Shown: positions 44,915 through 57,688, counted from the stretch's first letter. The stretch: 64,000 nucleotides of DNA from Favolaschia claudopus (GCA_037176885.1 JAWWNJ010000090.1:1-64000); one strand, 5' to 3'. The notes: a model not told the origin generated them from the sequence alone. A program made the numbers and translations.

Positions 44915-45214
44915 ATGCAGGAAAAAACCATTGAATGGGACATAAACCAGACTGCAACATGATGTGGAGAGAGAATATCAATCCTGCTCTCAAATCCTGA
45001 ACTGAATACTTCAAGGTCTTGATCAGCCTATAGCCTATACAGTAACTACCTGCAGGTGAAATAGTGGTGAGTCTGCATTGGATGATGAAGAGTGGTATGT
45101 ATTTTATTTCATCCACCTATGGAGGGATCTTTGTTAACCTGCAGTACATTAAAGAGCAAGCTTTCAATGCAGAACTGAAACTTTTTGGTACTCTGTATTC
45201 TCATTGTTGTCAAT

Positions 45215-45274
45215 CCCTGAAATCAAATGCTGTGTTAGGTCTTACCCTGAAATCAAATGCTGTGTTAGGTCTTA
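45215..45274 (+). repeat. Exact 30 bp tandem duplication
   Basis: Two identical 30 bp units (45215-45244 and 45245-45274) starting CCCTGAAATCAAATGCTGTG. Confidence 0.9.
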
Positions 45275-45374
45275 CCTTCGGTCCAAAGCCAGAGCCAGCA
45301 AAGAACTACTCGTCACTTCATGCTCGTCACTTCATACGTCCTTATTGGACCTTGTAGATCTGGTGAGTACAAGT

Positions 45375-46990
45375 AGTTACTGCCCCAAAAAGCTATCAGA
45401 TTTGTGCTTTATAACAAAGACCCATTGGGAACGAACTGGCTTAATGCTAGGGGGCACATCCACAACTTCCCAGGTGCAGTTCTCAAGCAGAGCATTAATC
45501 TCAGCAAGAGCAGCTTCCTTCCACAAATGAGCATCCTCACACTTAAGCGCTTCATGGTAAGAGCGTAGCTCGCCAGCATGCAGAGCAGACTCTGCTGAAT
45601 GCACATGAGCAGTGATGAGCAATGATAAGGAAGGGCTTTAAGGAGGAGGATTTGGATTTGGGGGATTGGGAGGTGGTGCATGATAATCACCAAAGTCATC
45701 ATCCTCATCATTGTCTCTCCCATAATTGCGCAACTCCTGCACAACTGGAGGAGGATCAACAAATTCAGAGGAGGGACTGTTAGGACAGAGTTTAAGAAGA
45801 GTTGGTTTGTTCCCAGGGTAATAGCGCTCGTCAAAGACTGCGCGCTCAAAGACAACAGTTTTGCGTGTCTTTGGATTGTAGAAGAGCCATCCCTTGTGTT
45901 GTGTGGGATATCCCACAAAGACACACTGTTGAAAGTGGATGCCGGAATTGTCCTGTTTATCTCTCTGCACATGAACATAGGCAAGACAACCCCACACCCT
46001 AAGGTGTGACACATTGGGCTTACGCTTGAACCAACGGAGTAGTATCTCCAGGGATATGAGCTGAGGGATGCATATTGCTAACATGAACATAAGCCGCAAC
46101 TGCAAGCGCTTTGAAAGAAGGCGGCAGATTAGCGTCATGTAGCATAGCCGTAGTGTGCTCATCTATCGTGCGATGAGCACGCTCTGCTGTCCCGTTCTGC
46201 TGCGGTCTATTCCTTGTCAAATGACGGTGCACAATGCCACAAGAGGTTGATTTTGCAACCAAAGTGATAAGCTTTGAACACCTTGAATGCATTGAGCGCA
46301 CCACTCTTGTGCTTCATGTGCATACACACTTTGAAGCTTGTGTGATCATCAACAAAGACAATACGATGTCTCCACCCCTCACGGGTGAACACTTTGTACT
46401 GCTTCAGATCAGAGTGTATTAATTCAAGAGGTGCAGATGCACGATGACCAGTGGAAAAATAGAGCCGCATTCAGCTTGCCAGCAAGGCAGGGCTCACAGA
46501 GGGGATCTGGCTTCTGATTTGAAGTAAGCTTCGCACCAGTAACCAGATTCTTGCTCAAGATCTTCTGGGTGTCATTCAAGTCGACGATGCAACAGTTCCA
46601 GATCAAGAGGCAAAGTCCCAACTGCAGCCAAAGCTGAAACAGAATCAGAAGGCACTTCTCTCACAAATGCTTGGTTCCCCTCGTCAATATCCGCTTCAAA
46701 GAATGTTTCACCATCCTTAACAAAACAGATTGTGTTCTGCTCCATGAGAATAGAGTAGCCATGAACACGAGATAGATAGGTGGTAGAGACGAGGTTATGA
46801 GATAGATTGGGAACATACAAGACATTTGTGAGAATTACATGCTTGCTACTACGTCCGTGTATAAGTGGCCTAAGCAAGATCTCTCCTTTTAATTCAGAGT
46901 ACACTACAACTCCATTTGCGACTTGGATGGGAACCCTGTGCGGAACAGCAGTTGGTGGTAAGCCAGAAGTTCAAGGAGCTATGGTTTCTT
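45375..46990 (-). pseudogene. Ty1/copia polyprotein remnant (pre-integrase, integrase, start of RT)
   Basis: Successive minus-strand frames give gag-pre-integrase (VLYVPNLSHNLVSTTYLSRV, QKILSKNLVTGAKLTSNQKP, CEPCLAGKLN), integrase core (LELIHSDLKQYKVF with the first catalytic Asp, RPQQNGTAERAHRTIDEH with the catalytic Glu), integrase C-terminus (LRVWGCLAYVHVQRDKQDNS, VFVGYPTQHKGWLFYNPKT), and the opening of reverse transcriptase (ALAEINALLENCTWEVVDVP, RSQWVFVIKHKSD), where homology stops. Several frameshifts lie between them, and the catalytic RT and RNase H are missing. It is an inactive, 3'-truncated copy. The LTR at 47,280 has the matching orientation and may be its 5' LTR. Confidence 0.7.
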
Positions 46991-47279
46991 CTTGATCAAT
47001 GAAGTATGTGAATAACTGTTTCCAGGTCATAACACGGTCAATTGCCAACAAGGTTCGGCACAGTCAAGGTGTGGTTTGGCGGCTCATCGGACACCTGAAG
47101 TACAGTAGTTGGTAAATCCGGTCAGTTGAACATTAATTTCGCAGAATTTGAAAATCGAGCATCTCTGTTCCACCATCGACAGTATGCTGGATGGAAATCC
47201 TGTCTATTAGTAAAGTGTGAACAGTCTATGCAACCATGCAGCATACTGATCTTTGGAACCATAGATTGGGAGATGAATT

Positions 47280-47490
47280 CCTTTACCAAGCAACAGAGCT
47301 TGTGAAGTCAACAGTGAGAACTGAGAACTCAAAGCACTAGCTAGGCTGTATATATAGGTAGGCATATGGTGGATAAAGGGAAAGACCTAATAAAGGAACT
47401 ACCTAATTGGAAGCAAGGGGATTACCATAAAGGGAACAAAGGACATAGGATCAGGTATCAATGATAGGATCATAAAGGATCAGAGGGGTG
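47280..47490 (-). mobile_element. Copia-type LTR, minus orientation (truncated)
   Basis: Contains GCACTAGCTAGGCTGTATAT, the GGATTACCATAAAG block and ATCAATGATAGGATCATAAA, as in the 57,689 copy. The outer TGTTGGAATGTG end is lost at about 47,490. It lies just upstream of the copia pol remnant in the same orientation. Confidence 0.6.
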
Positions 47491-47494
47491 AGAG

Positions 47495-48365
47495 TGAGAG
47501 ATGTCAATACACCCCAATCCTCAACTCCTCTAACAACTTCCTTTGGACCACACTCTTGTGCTGTTTATGCTCTCTGCCCACTCCCTCGCCTCTGGGGCAG
47601 GCAGCACGACATTCCTTTTTTGTTGACAGTTTCATATCAAGCAAAAAAAAAAAAACACTGAGAAAGTCGACACGAGACTGAGAGGCCTGGTCTAAACCCA
47701 AGGCCTCAGAATAGTATAGGGGAGGCCTAGGCTGCGGGCCACCCGGGTAGAGAAGAAAAAGTGGAAAATGGAAAATGGGTGTCCAATATTGCGTCCTGTT
47801 TGCTGACACCTTCTTACACCGCCGCAGCCTTTTCTCAGATTGTCTTTGAGTTATCTTTCCATTTTACACCAGGCGACAACACACCTTCCTCATGCCAGCA
47901 ACTGATCAGCCGGCTCTAGAAAAAAAATGTTTTGCACCAAATGACAGGTGCCTTGCCCAGCGCTGGATCTGGAAAGGACTAGAGGGCTTCCAGAATTAAC
48001 AGAGAGTCGCTTTGTTTTTGTTTCGGCGAGAATGGGGCCAAAACCCCAAGTCTGTTTCAGAAGCCCTCTGCCCCGTGAGTACACCAGCTCCGTTTTACGT
48101 CTTCTTGCATATTAATTCTTTAGATTTGTCACCGCTGAAGATCTGAATCAGATACAGCAATAGATGTAGAAAACCTAAACCATAAACTCACAAAAATACA
48201 GATTAACAAACCAAACTGAAAACATATAAAGATAAATACAATGAGTTAAAACAAGTAAGCTTGGCTTCTCTATTCAGACAAACATGATGGTTTACTTGAT
48301 ATTAGGTAGGAAAATTCACGAATTCTGAATCCCAATGGGAAACTGCTTTCAAATGTTTTCCCTGA
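47495..48365. other. Gene-free stretch
   Basis: A12 homopolymer at about 47,645. No supported coding sequence. Confidence 0.3.
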
Positions 48366-48369
48366 CTAC

Positions 48370-48847
48370 TTAACTCAAAAGCTCAGATGCAATTGCTCTT
48401 GTACAAGCAGCTATGCCAGGGTAACAGGGAAAAACGGATGGGCATGGGGTCCAGAAGCCTTCCAGAAACTTAAGGATCACATTGCCGAGAACGACCTGGG
48501 GCGCGAGGCTTGATTGTGACATGGCATCCTTGCTGTGGGAGAGTAAGTAGATTGATGGTGAATATTGGCGAAACACGTACGACGAGGGGTAGACTCCGAG
48601 GTTGCGGCCAACTAAAACAACCCAATAATTCGACCCCTTGATCTGGTTTTCGTAGCAGGCGGCGACGGTACTCGGAGTGTTGGCCTCTCCTTCCACAAAG
48701 GCGGCCTGGGTGACAACTACTCAGCGAAGAAGGAGGAGGAAGGTTAGCCAGACATACCTTTACCGCCAAGCAGAGTGGAGAGGTTGGTCGTAGTCGAGAA
48801 TTGGAAGGGAGAAACGTACGAAAATATTTACGTATTCCAAATCCCAT
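48370..48847 (-). CDS. Viroplasmin-like module protein (5' end unresolved)
   Basis: The middle exon (about 48,592-48,740) encodes AFVEGEANTPSTVAACYENQ then GSNYWVVLVGRNLGVYPSS. A 48 bp intron (GTACGT...CCACAG) splits a Ser codon, and the last exon continues KDAMSQSSLAPQVVLGNVIL to the stop at 48,370. The YWVVLVGRNLGVYPS strand pair followed by a helix fits the RNase H1 N-terminal fold seen in four other loci here. An upstream exon ends GGK just before GTATGT at 48,760, but a start codon in that frame was not found; MGFGIRKYF at 48,847 is only a candidate. Confidence 0.5.
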
Positions 48848-48859
48848 CTCTTGTGTGAG

Positions 48860-50560
48860 TTGGCGGTAAACTGATGTCTATAAAGTGCGCTGCAAGGCAT
48901 ATCAATCAGGCTTCAATTGGAGAGATATGGCACACAAGTGAGCTGCTCACGAATCCACTGAGGAGTGAACCACTCGCTCTCAAAATACTGTGTCACAGTG
49001 TGATGAAAGATTACCTTTAGGCAATAGTTTCGACATACGAGAGCTAGAGTGACGGGTTTGTTCTAGAAAGAATTGTAGCTAATACATCTGAGTATTTATA
49101 GTAAGTAAGTAAGTAAAACAAAAGCGGAACTTCCGCATTCATTGTGAAGAAGGCATTGAGGATCATATTTGCACACTCACCAATCTTCTCACCCAACTCG
49201 CTTCTCAGCAATCTGTTCTTTCCAAATCTGAATTCTCCCTGATGTCACGTCGTTGCCTGACTGATGGGACACCTTCATCTCTGGTGTCGATACCACTTCC
49301 CTCAACAACTCCTCAAAACTCATCGCTCGAATTCTTGAACAGGATCGCCAACGCAAATCCCATCTTTCTGATGAAGCTACGATTTAACCCTCACAATCTT
49401 TGGCCCTGCACCACCCTCCAACCTATCCAATCACGAATACCTCACTTTCCAGATTGGTATTGTAATTACAATATTCAACTACGTATTTCATATCTTGTCT
49501 ATTGCCTATCCAGTCTAGTTACAATGTGCTCCTCACATTCATGTGCTATTTCCCTTAAGTACATCTCATATTACCGAACAGTATATAATCTACCTACAGC
49601 AAGCCTGTATCTTTAGTAATCTACTCGTTTCCTCATTCTACCAGCTCAGACTGTTTCCTTTGGTTCCCCTATTCACATCTCAAAGAAGTTAAGCACTGCA
49701 CTTTCCAGTGGTCTTTACACCTTGGAAGGAATAAGTGCAACAAGGGAAACAGAACAGCAATTTTTCGATTTCCGAACACCTTGAACATTGAAGTTGTGTC
49801 ACAAACTAGCCAGTGTGTGAACATTTGGGTGCGTTGGGTAGGATAATCATAATCTGCCGCCTTCTCTAATTGCAGTTGCAGCTTATGAAAACTTCTTGAA
49901 CAGTCACGACAGGCTAGTTAGCAATATGCATGCCTTAGCTCATATGGACATACTACTCCATTTGAGCAGTCAAAAGAGACTCTGATACAAGACAGTGAGT
50001 GTTGTGTGTACAGCAGGAATTAGGAGGAAAAGTTGTGGTGAGGAGGAAAATTTGGTGGTCAAACTCATCTCAGGTCCTTTTCTGCCCTCAACGATCGCAC
50101 TAAGGAGCAAATGCGCGATGATTTCATTCGTGTTCAGGCTGTGAGTCTGTTTCTCTTTGAAGTGCAATGACTAATTCTCTCTATCGCAGTTATTGCGCAA
50201 ACAGCGTCACACACAATGTGATTTAAATCCATTCTTGAGCCGATGGAGCTTAATATCGTCACTCGTTAAAAACTACACCAACCAGCACACAAATCACGTC
50301 ATTCACTTTGACACAACTTCTCTTCCAACCGCTCTCATTTCCAACCATCTCTCATGCTGAACTATTGTCAACAGTAATGGCACACCCCCACCCATCTCGC
50401 GTACGATTGGCCAACACCTATACTTCGCTTACAGCAGGTTCCTTCGCTGCTCAAGAATATTCAGACTCAAAAGCAATTGGACGAAGTTCATGAGAAGCTT
50501 GCAAACATAAGGTAAGTGCATTACACTTTAAACAAAGGATAGGAATCAAGCTGAAGATGA
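48860..50560. other. Gene-free stretch
   Basis: No splice-supported coding sequence. Contains a GTAA tetranucleotide run near 49,100 (TAAGTAAGTAAGTAAAA). Confidence 0.3.
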
Positions 50561-50576
50561 TGCCCAAAGGGAGGAT

Positions 50577-50957
50577 TCACAATCCACTGAGGGTGGGAGA
50601 GCCTTGCTGCCCAGAAGCAAGTTCTTGTTTAAATGTCTCAACGTGGAGTGGCCATTGACCAAGCTCCTTCAAAAGCTGGCTAGGGTCAGTGGTGGAAGCA
50701 TAAAAGAGATATACGTTTGAATTACCTTGAGCTGAGAATTGAAAACAGGCTTCCAGGATCGAAGAGTTTTTCCCTAATTCGGAATTTTCCAGTGCAAGCA
50801 AAGTGTTGAAAAGCAAGACCTCTAGGGGCACAGTTGTGATGAATGGCACACTATGGAACAGATCCAGACGCAAAGCGGCCAAGAATTCGGGCTCCTTAAT
50901 CAGCTGGGAATCTGTCAAAACAATTTGATTCCCAATAGGCTGCACCAATGCAGTCAT
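50577..50957 (-). CDS. Hypothetical 126-residue ORF
   Basis: ATG-initiated frame MTALVQPIGNQIVLTDSQLI with regular amphipathic composition (FLAALRLDLFHSVPFITTVP, SQLLKELGQWPLHVETFKQE). It ends 15 bases from a copia fragment, so it may be an exon of a host gene cut by that insertion. The family is not recognised. Confidence 0.35.
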   Translation of the reverse strand: MTALVQPIGNQIVLTDSQLIKEPEFLAALRLDLFHSVPFITTVPLEVLLFNTLLALENSELGKNSSILEACFQFSAQGNSNVYLFYASTTDPSQLLKELGQWPLHVETFKQELASGQQGSPTLSGL

Positions 50958-50971
50958 CAGGAAGATCCTTA

Positions 50972-51300
50972 TTCAAGAGGTGCAGATGCACAATGTCCAG
51001 TGGAAGGAAATGGAGCCGCGTTCAGCTTGCGCAAGGCAGGGCTCACAGATTGGATCTGGCTTCTGATTTGAAGAAAGCTTCGCACCAGTGACCAGATTCT
51101 TGCTCAAGATCTTCTGGATGTCATTATGACGCCCAAGTCGACGAAGAGGCAAAGTCCCAACTGCAGCCAAAGCTGAAACAGAATCAGAAGGCACTTCTCT
51201 CTCACAAAGGCTTGGTTCCCCTTGTCAAACATCCTTAACAAAACAGATTGTGTTCTGCTCTATGAGAATAGAGTAGCCATGAACACAAGAATAGATCAAA
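50972..51300 (-). pseudogene. Copia pre-integrase fragment, second copy
   Basis: Closely matches 46,425-46,790 at DNA level, including the QKILSKNLVTGAKL and NQKPDPICEPCLA coding segments and the SDSVSALAAVGTLPL stretch. Small deletions and frameshifts occur. It ends near 51,300. Confidence 0.7.
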
Positions 51301-51729
51301 CCGAGTGAATTCGAAGAAATTTGAGGTTATACAGAGGTTACAGACGGCATCACGGCTCCTGTGTCTGGGGTTCTTGCAATAGTTAATCACACACGCTGAG
51401 GAGGTGGAAATTGGCTCTATTCACAATCATCAAATGAGATTACGAGTTTTTGGATTGACCTCAAGTGATTCGCCTCAGTGTCTCACAGAAAATTCATGAA
51501 ATTCCATACGCACTTTCAGTTGTGCTGTTCCCCTGTGCTGACTTCCAGACACAAAAGAAGAAACTGCTCAACCCCCCAGACGTGAGGTCACTTGAACCAT
51601 CCCCCACAGAATTGCTGCCTTCTGGGCCACAGCGCAAGCATCAACAAGGTGAGCTCTAAATTCAAGTTACTCACTGCAACTGGACTCAGTCATTGCTGAT
51701 AGGGGAGGCTTATACCTCCTCTCTGAGTC

Positions 51730-52005
51730 CTATAATGGAGATCTTTGTTCAGCCAAAAGTAGGTGCCCTCTCCTTGCTGAACCTTGCAGTGTAATCTCAC
51801 CAACTACATTGGCTGTGATATCAAGCAAGTCCTTTCTCTTGGCAAGAGCCGGCTCTGAGCTACACATGTACTTTGCCCTTGGATGATTTTCCTTAACTTT
51901 TTTCACTTCCTCCCGGATCCCGGAGAAGTGCAATAGCGTGCAAGTTGCCATAAGGAGCCACAAAATATCTTCTTCGTCGAGCTGAGGTTGGGTTCCTCCT
52001 GCCAT
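51730..52005 (-). CDS. Hypothetical 91-residue ORF
   Basis: ATG frame MAGGTQPQLDEEDILWLLMA with helical composition and a Lys-rich middle (EEVKKVKENHPRAKY). No homologue recognised and no splice partner. Could be a transposon scrap. Confidence 0.3.
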   Translation of the reverse strand: MAGGTQPQLDEEDILWLLMATCTLLHFSGIREEVKKVKENHPRAKYMCSSEPALAKRKDLLDITANVVGEITLQGSARRGHLLLAEQRSPL

Positions 52006-52009
52006 GTAA

Positions 52010-53270
52010 GGAGCATGGTTCTAAAATCTTCGGTTATTAGGAAAGTGGCTCCTGCGGACAAACTGACTCCCTAATAGTTTTTTTAACAGACATTGTGTTT
52101 GAACTATTATCTGATAAAAATCAAGAAAATGAGCAAGAATATCATTTGGTATACTACGGCCATACTTGTGAGGCTGTGACCTTAGTGTAGCGACGTTCAG
52201 GAAAACACTAATGTTACAGGTGCAGCCTGTAATTGTCTGTAATTTACATATACGGCACAGTGGGTATTTCTAGCTTTCACAACTATTGGTACTGCAGTTC
52301 TTCTGCTGACTATCTCACCGGTTCTTCAATACTTGTATGCATTTGGCTTGGAGGTCTCTCACATCTTTGGTTTGTCTTCAATTGAGGAGCGCGCAAAGCT
52401 AAAGTGAGTGGCGCATGTGAGACTGTGCCGCTGGTTGTTGAGCCATCTCTCTGTTTGGAAATGCCTCAGTTTCACGCCTTCACGTGAGCTCTGATACAAT
52501 GGCTGCATGCTGAATTTGCACGTCTGTTCTAATGAGTCAGAGATTTTGAATGAATGAACAATCCACTCACTTCCACAGATTGGTCTTTCACTACACCTGC
52601 TCCTCTCCGGGTACGTGCAGGATGTGTTAGGTACGCATCAGACAAATATGTTTCAGTGAGACAGGAGTCGTTTGAAGTATCTGAAAGACGTCAAAGTAGT
52701 TGCATCACCATCATCGCATATTTGCAGCCTAACAAGTAAAGGCAAACTATGTGAAGTATGGTTACAAATTTAAAAAAATTGAGGCTTGCACACCGCGACA
52801 AATCTGGGTGCTACAGTACCACAATATCATACCGTCAACAGACAGGAACGGAACAAATACGGTAGGTAAGATTTGCATCTGGAAACAAGATTCTTCTGTA
52901 GTAGAATATCTTCCACCAAGGGTGCTCACAAAAACCAGGATGCACACAAACAAATGCAGCGACTGTCAAGGTATAAGGTATTCGACTTGAGGAACTAGTG
53001 CTGCAGCATCCCAACTTGGTAAGGCAAACCCAGTCATAAGAGCAAAGAGATACAATGTTATAATAGAAATGTATAGTTCTGAAGTGGTCAATCGCACTTC
53101 TTGGCTCATTTTCTGCTGTCTTCATGTTGAGCTGCTTAATGTGCTTTGGTGATGGGACTTTCACTTCGCCCATTCATCTCCCTTTTGGATGGGGTTGTCA
53201 ATGCTGTTAAGAGTGGGGTCCTTGGTGGTGGCCTTAAAACTCCAGAGCAGAAAGCCATCACCACGATGCA
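52010..53270. other. Gene-free stretch
   Basis: Scattered short frames, none with supporting signals. Confidence 0.3.
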
Positions 53271-53278
53271 GTCTAGGG

Positions 53279-53597
53279 TGGTGCAAAAGGCAAAGCGGTA
53301 GCAGTGGCACCACTTGTGCTAGAGAGCGTCTGAAGTGGGTTGTCATAGACAAGCTGTTCTAGCCCAGCCAACACCCTACACCATTCCACCAGTCTAACAT
53401 AGATGCCATGTCCTGTTTTGCCATTGTAAACAGCATAGTATGGGCCCTGCTGGGAAAACTTTGGACATATGGTTAATATTCTGAGCAATCAGCTCTGGGC
53501 CACTGTCTGCAGTGTTAGGCTGAGGCTGTGCCACAGAAGGCAACGGACAAGTGTAGGTTGATGACCCGTGTCCAACCCTTGTGATGGCAACCCTCAC
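53279..53597 (-). pseudogene. Viroplasmin-like module fragment (frameshifted)
   Basis: One frame supplies QPNTADSGPELIAQNINHMS; after a one-base shift at a TTTTCCC run near 53,465 the next reads QQGPYYAVYNGKTGHGIYVR and LVEWCRVLAGLEQLVY. The GPYYAVYNGKTGHGIY strands and following helix match the RNase H1 N-terminal type module of the other loci. No spliced full gene was found. Confidence 0.45.
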
Positions 53598-53817
53598 AAA
53601 ATTGTCGCATCTCCCTTTGTGACAAGGTCTGTGGCGAGTTTCTTTGTGTTTTTCTTGTAATACTCAGCAAAACACTCAAACTAGGCTCATCCAGTATCAG
53701 CAGAAGTATGTATCAATACAAGGGACACTTGTGCAGTGCCTTGGCAGCATAGTATTGCCTTTTTTGGGCAAGAGTTGTCACACGTGACATATTCACACTC
53801 TTTTTCTCTCGTTGCAG

Positions 53818-54012
53818 TTGACACTTTGAAGCGGATATTGACGAGGGGAACCAAGCATTTGTGAGAGAAGTGCCTTCTGATTCTTTGCCTCTTGATCTGG
53901 AACTGTTGCATCGTTGACTTGGGCATCACAATGACACCCAGAAGATCTTTCTGGTTACTGGTGCGAAGCGTACTTCAAATCAGAAGCCAGATCCTATCTG
54001 TGAGCCTTGCCT
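53818..54012 (+). pseudogene. Copia pre-integrase fragment, third copy (plus strand)
   Basis: Matches the reverse complement of parts of 46,480-46,720: GCGGATATTGACGAGGGGAA through CATTTGTGAGAGAAGTGCCT and the QKPDP-coding segment. Orientation is opposite to the two other copies, with an internal deletion. Confidence 0.7.
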
Positions 54013-54014
54013 TG

Positions 54015-57000
54015 GTTGTACAATTCTTCTAGAGCCCGGTGACTTGCTAATACATTTGCAGACCAACGGTCATAGCCAGGGGGCAGATTGGGAACTGGCA
54101 AATGATGCTGGTAGACGGGTCTTGAAACACGTTGTTTGAGCTTGTTGTTGTTTGGTCTTGTGGGTGCGCCTCACATTCTCTTTCTTTCCGTTCTCAACCA
54201 TCGTTACATCTCCTTCTCCTGTACCCATTTGGAGCACCAAGTACTACAATGATAGTCTTGGTTACCCAGTTTTCCTAGTGAGTCAATAAATTTTTGCTGA
54301 AATGAGCCATCGTTTTCCGTTTTCATGCCATTCGTTTGCTGGCAGGTCGAGAATACCTTGTACAAATTGGACTCCCACATCATCCTTCGCTGCTCCCCGT
54401 ACTGCAGGATATAACTTCTATCCCTGGCCCTGCACTTGTACAGCGATACCAACCCAATACATCTTCCACACCACGGGAAGGCTGAGTTTGAAATGTTTGT
54501 ACGGGTTGCTTATAGAGAGTAAGGAATTTCTGCAATTTGGATTGCGTGGTTCTCATTAGATGTACAGCATCCCTGCTGCAGATGACTACGGCAGAGCGAG
54601 TGCTGCCCTACCTTTAATTGTCAAGTCCCTCGAACTCAGCCAATTCCTCATGGCACCATTGTTTCACAAGCATTGTCTTACCATGATTCAACAAAGGACA
54701 TGGGCCATTCCTGGGGGGCCAAGTTGATATATCTGTTATATTACTACTGCACGGGGCTTTTATTCGAAACTGCTTTCCACCACCTAGCCTCTTCACACCT
54801 GGATCATGAGCCTTGCGAAGAAGACTGGCATTGTTAGACAGGCACAAACCCATCACCTGCACAGGAAGCCAGAAATATCTGGAAAGCATATTTTGGTTGG
54901 ATGAGCCCAGAGTGTGATGATAATGCTTCAGAACAAAGGGAATTCACACTTCTATGAAATGACCAAGACTGCCGCTACCTTTCTCATAGCTGAAATCATT
55001 GAAGATACGGACTAAGCACGATTAGTTCTCTCTCTTATTTAGACATCACAGAACACACTCATTTAGATATTCTCTATCATACTCCACACATTACCTTAGA
55101 CAAGGCTTAATTCTGGGACAACTCAATAGATTAGATCTTGCTTCATGACATTGGCGGAGCGCGGCGGATTTCCCAATTTGGATTTCGTCCCAATTTGGAA
55201 GTCATTGCTTCTTCTCTTCCTCTCATTCACAAAACTCCGATGTGTGGTGCGCTTGGGGCTTCTCCTCTAGTGGAGGAGCTCATCAACAAAATCTTCCATC
55301 TCTTGTGTTGTGCGTGGTACTTACCTGTTTTTTTTCCTGATGTTCCGATTGGTGCAGGAACCTCACCCTGATTGCCTTCGCCCTGGACATGTGGTCTCAC
55401 ACGCCGTCCGTCGGTACAGCCGGTCGCAGTTCGATTGCCTGGCTCGCTCTTTCCCCCTCCTCCGGCCTTATACCCTTTACCTTAAATTTTCTTTTAATAT
55501 CTTGTCCCTCTCCTCACCCTCTGGGGTTTGAGACCTGCCGCTGCTGCCAGCATTGGCCTTTAGCCTTCGTCCACCTAAAAGGCCACCTATCAACTTATCT
55601 CAGCGACCCAGGCAATGAGGCCTCAGAAAAGACGTACCTGCTAGATCCTAGTGCCGCGGACAACCGGTTCTGTGGTGCTATCAGCACTCCGGTCTTTACG
55701 ACAAGACACGGTCACGTTGTTTCTCATGCTCACGCCGCTCTACTCAACGCGTTGACGCGTTCCAACAACCCAAACGCGTCCTTGCGTGCCCATCCCCCCA
55801 TACTATTGGCTGCCATGGGAAGACTTACCCTTCACTGCTGTCCTCACCCCCCTCCTCCATATGTGTCATGCCTCCGCCTCCCAACATCATGCCACCCACT
55901 TCTACGCCTCCAAGCCAGCCCCCACATTTCCATCTGGTCAACCGTGCACTTGAACCACGCCAAGGATCTCCGCTAGATCCATACTTCCAGCTTCTGCCAA
56001 CAAGCGCTGGACAGCGTCCCGTTCCACTTCCCAGCGTTGGGACTGAGAGTATGCCTCAGCTGATGCTGCCAGGCAAGTCTCTTCTTCTTCCAATAGCAGT
56101 GGAAGTTCGTTTGACGCGCGCGAAGCTCTGCCCATCACCGGGAGAACTCCAGCTCTAGAACGCAGTACAAGCTACTTCCCCGTTTTCTGTGTTGTCTTCC
56201 CTGTGGTACATTACATCTCATATGCTGATCCGATGGTACTGGTAGTGATCTGACCAGTGAATCTCGAGCTCAAATTTATTTGCGCCAGCTGGCCGCAAAT
56301 GTGCAGTCATATGTTTTTCAAGGATGCAACCGCGAAAGGTCGTGTCACATCGAAACAGTCGAGGAGGTAAATCGGAGAACTCAAACAGAAGGACGACGAT
56401 GTCCAAGGCCAGGAGGAGGACTTTCTGGACCAGAGAAAAAGGCTGTTGGGTATGTTCCAAATGCTGATGTAGAATGATCTGTTGATGTATGGCTTTCAGT
56501 AGGCCCACCAATATTGTAAAGCCCACCCCAATGGGGACCCCGAGACATCGACGCCTGTGAGTGGTACAAGCTTCAGTTTGCGATCAACATGTTAGTTTTG
56601 GTAGAATGACAAACCCCGCCTCTCGACTGACAAAAAACAAGACCTTCTTCGCAAAGCACTGGCACTTCTGGTGGCCAAGAGCGAAAACATGCCAATCGAT
56701 CACCTGAAAATGTCACCATTCAAAGTCATCAACCAAGTACTTCGATTTGCTGCAGAAGGGAGAGATGACCAGAGCACTAGTTGCTCAACATCTATGGTGC
56801 AGACGACTTTGACCCATTCAGAGATCAACACCAGGCTGAGGAGGAGAGGGCAGAATCCACATCGATGACCCGGGCTTCCATCTCATCACTGTTGCCCGAC
56901 CAACTCCTGCTTCTGATACTCTAGAAGATCTGACTCAGGAATCCCAAAGCTCCTCTTCTACTCTAGCTTCCTCACATTCAGGACAACAACCTTGCCGGCA

Positions 57001-57060
57001 GCTGGTGATTGCTGCGGGGCCGTTCACCTATAACCCCAATTCGTTGAATTTGCCTCGCTT
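54015..57060. other. Stretch without a supported gene
   Basis: Open frames at 55,389-55,976 and 56,280-56,477 lack splice or family support. The minus-strand helix at 55,938-56,138 (LLLEEEETCLAASAEAYSQS) might be part of a coiled-coil exon. Composition is that of decayed repeats. Confidence 0.3.
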
Positions 57061-57065
57061 ATATA

Positions 57066-57213
57066 CTGATTACCATACTCAGAATCCGTCTTTCCATAGT
57101 TGAGCTTACACGCACATGATAATTGTATATAGCTATTAGTTTATGATACCTACCCAGAATCTGTCCTTCTGTAGTCGAGCTTACGCGCATGATAACTGTA
57201 TATAGCTACTTCT
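57066..57213 (+). repeat. Diverged tandem duplication of about 72 bp
   Basis: Two units share CAGAATC(C/T)GTC, GAGCTTAC(A/G)CGCA and TGATAA(T/C)TGTATATAGCTA. The second starts near 57,146. Confidence 0.7.
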
Positions 57214-57688
57214 TTTGTATGCCGATTTTCTTTCTTTCTTTTACGTTTGGCGCTGCTTCAGAATATGAATTCTCTGATGAAGATGGCCCCACCTTCCAAA
57301 AAGGCAAAGTCCTCAGCAAAGGTTCTTAATCCCTTTTCACTTATCTTGATCCTGAACTCATTCCTTTTTGTAGCTGGCACACGAGATCTTTATGCCCCCC
57401 AAACCTGAACAGCTGCTGAGCGTTCCTGAGCCTAACTCTACTCACTGCTTGAACAGTACCGTTTCCTGCTTCAGGACGGTACGTTCCCTTTGCTGATTTT
57501 CTTTATTCAGGGACTGCGGCTCCACCTGCTGCTGCTGCGATCGTGCAAAGTGTTTCTGCTGGACTGTGGTTCTCTCCCAAGCTTTTCCCTTGCGCCACCT
57601 GTGCTGCTTACATGCACCCTTGCATGCGTGAGGGACTGACGTCTGCAACTTCTGCGCGTCCAAACATTACCGCTGTTCATACACCTTC

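Noticed and set aside
43353..47490. Pairing the LTRs at 43,353 and 47,280 as ends of one copia element
   Set aside because: They are in opposite orientation, whereas LTRs of one insertion are direct repeats.
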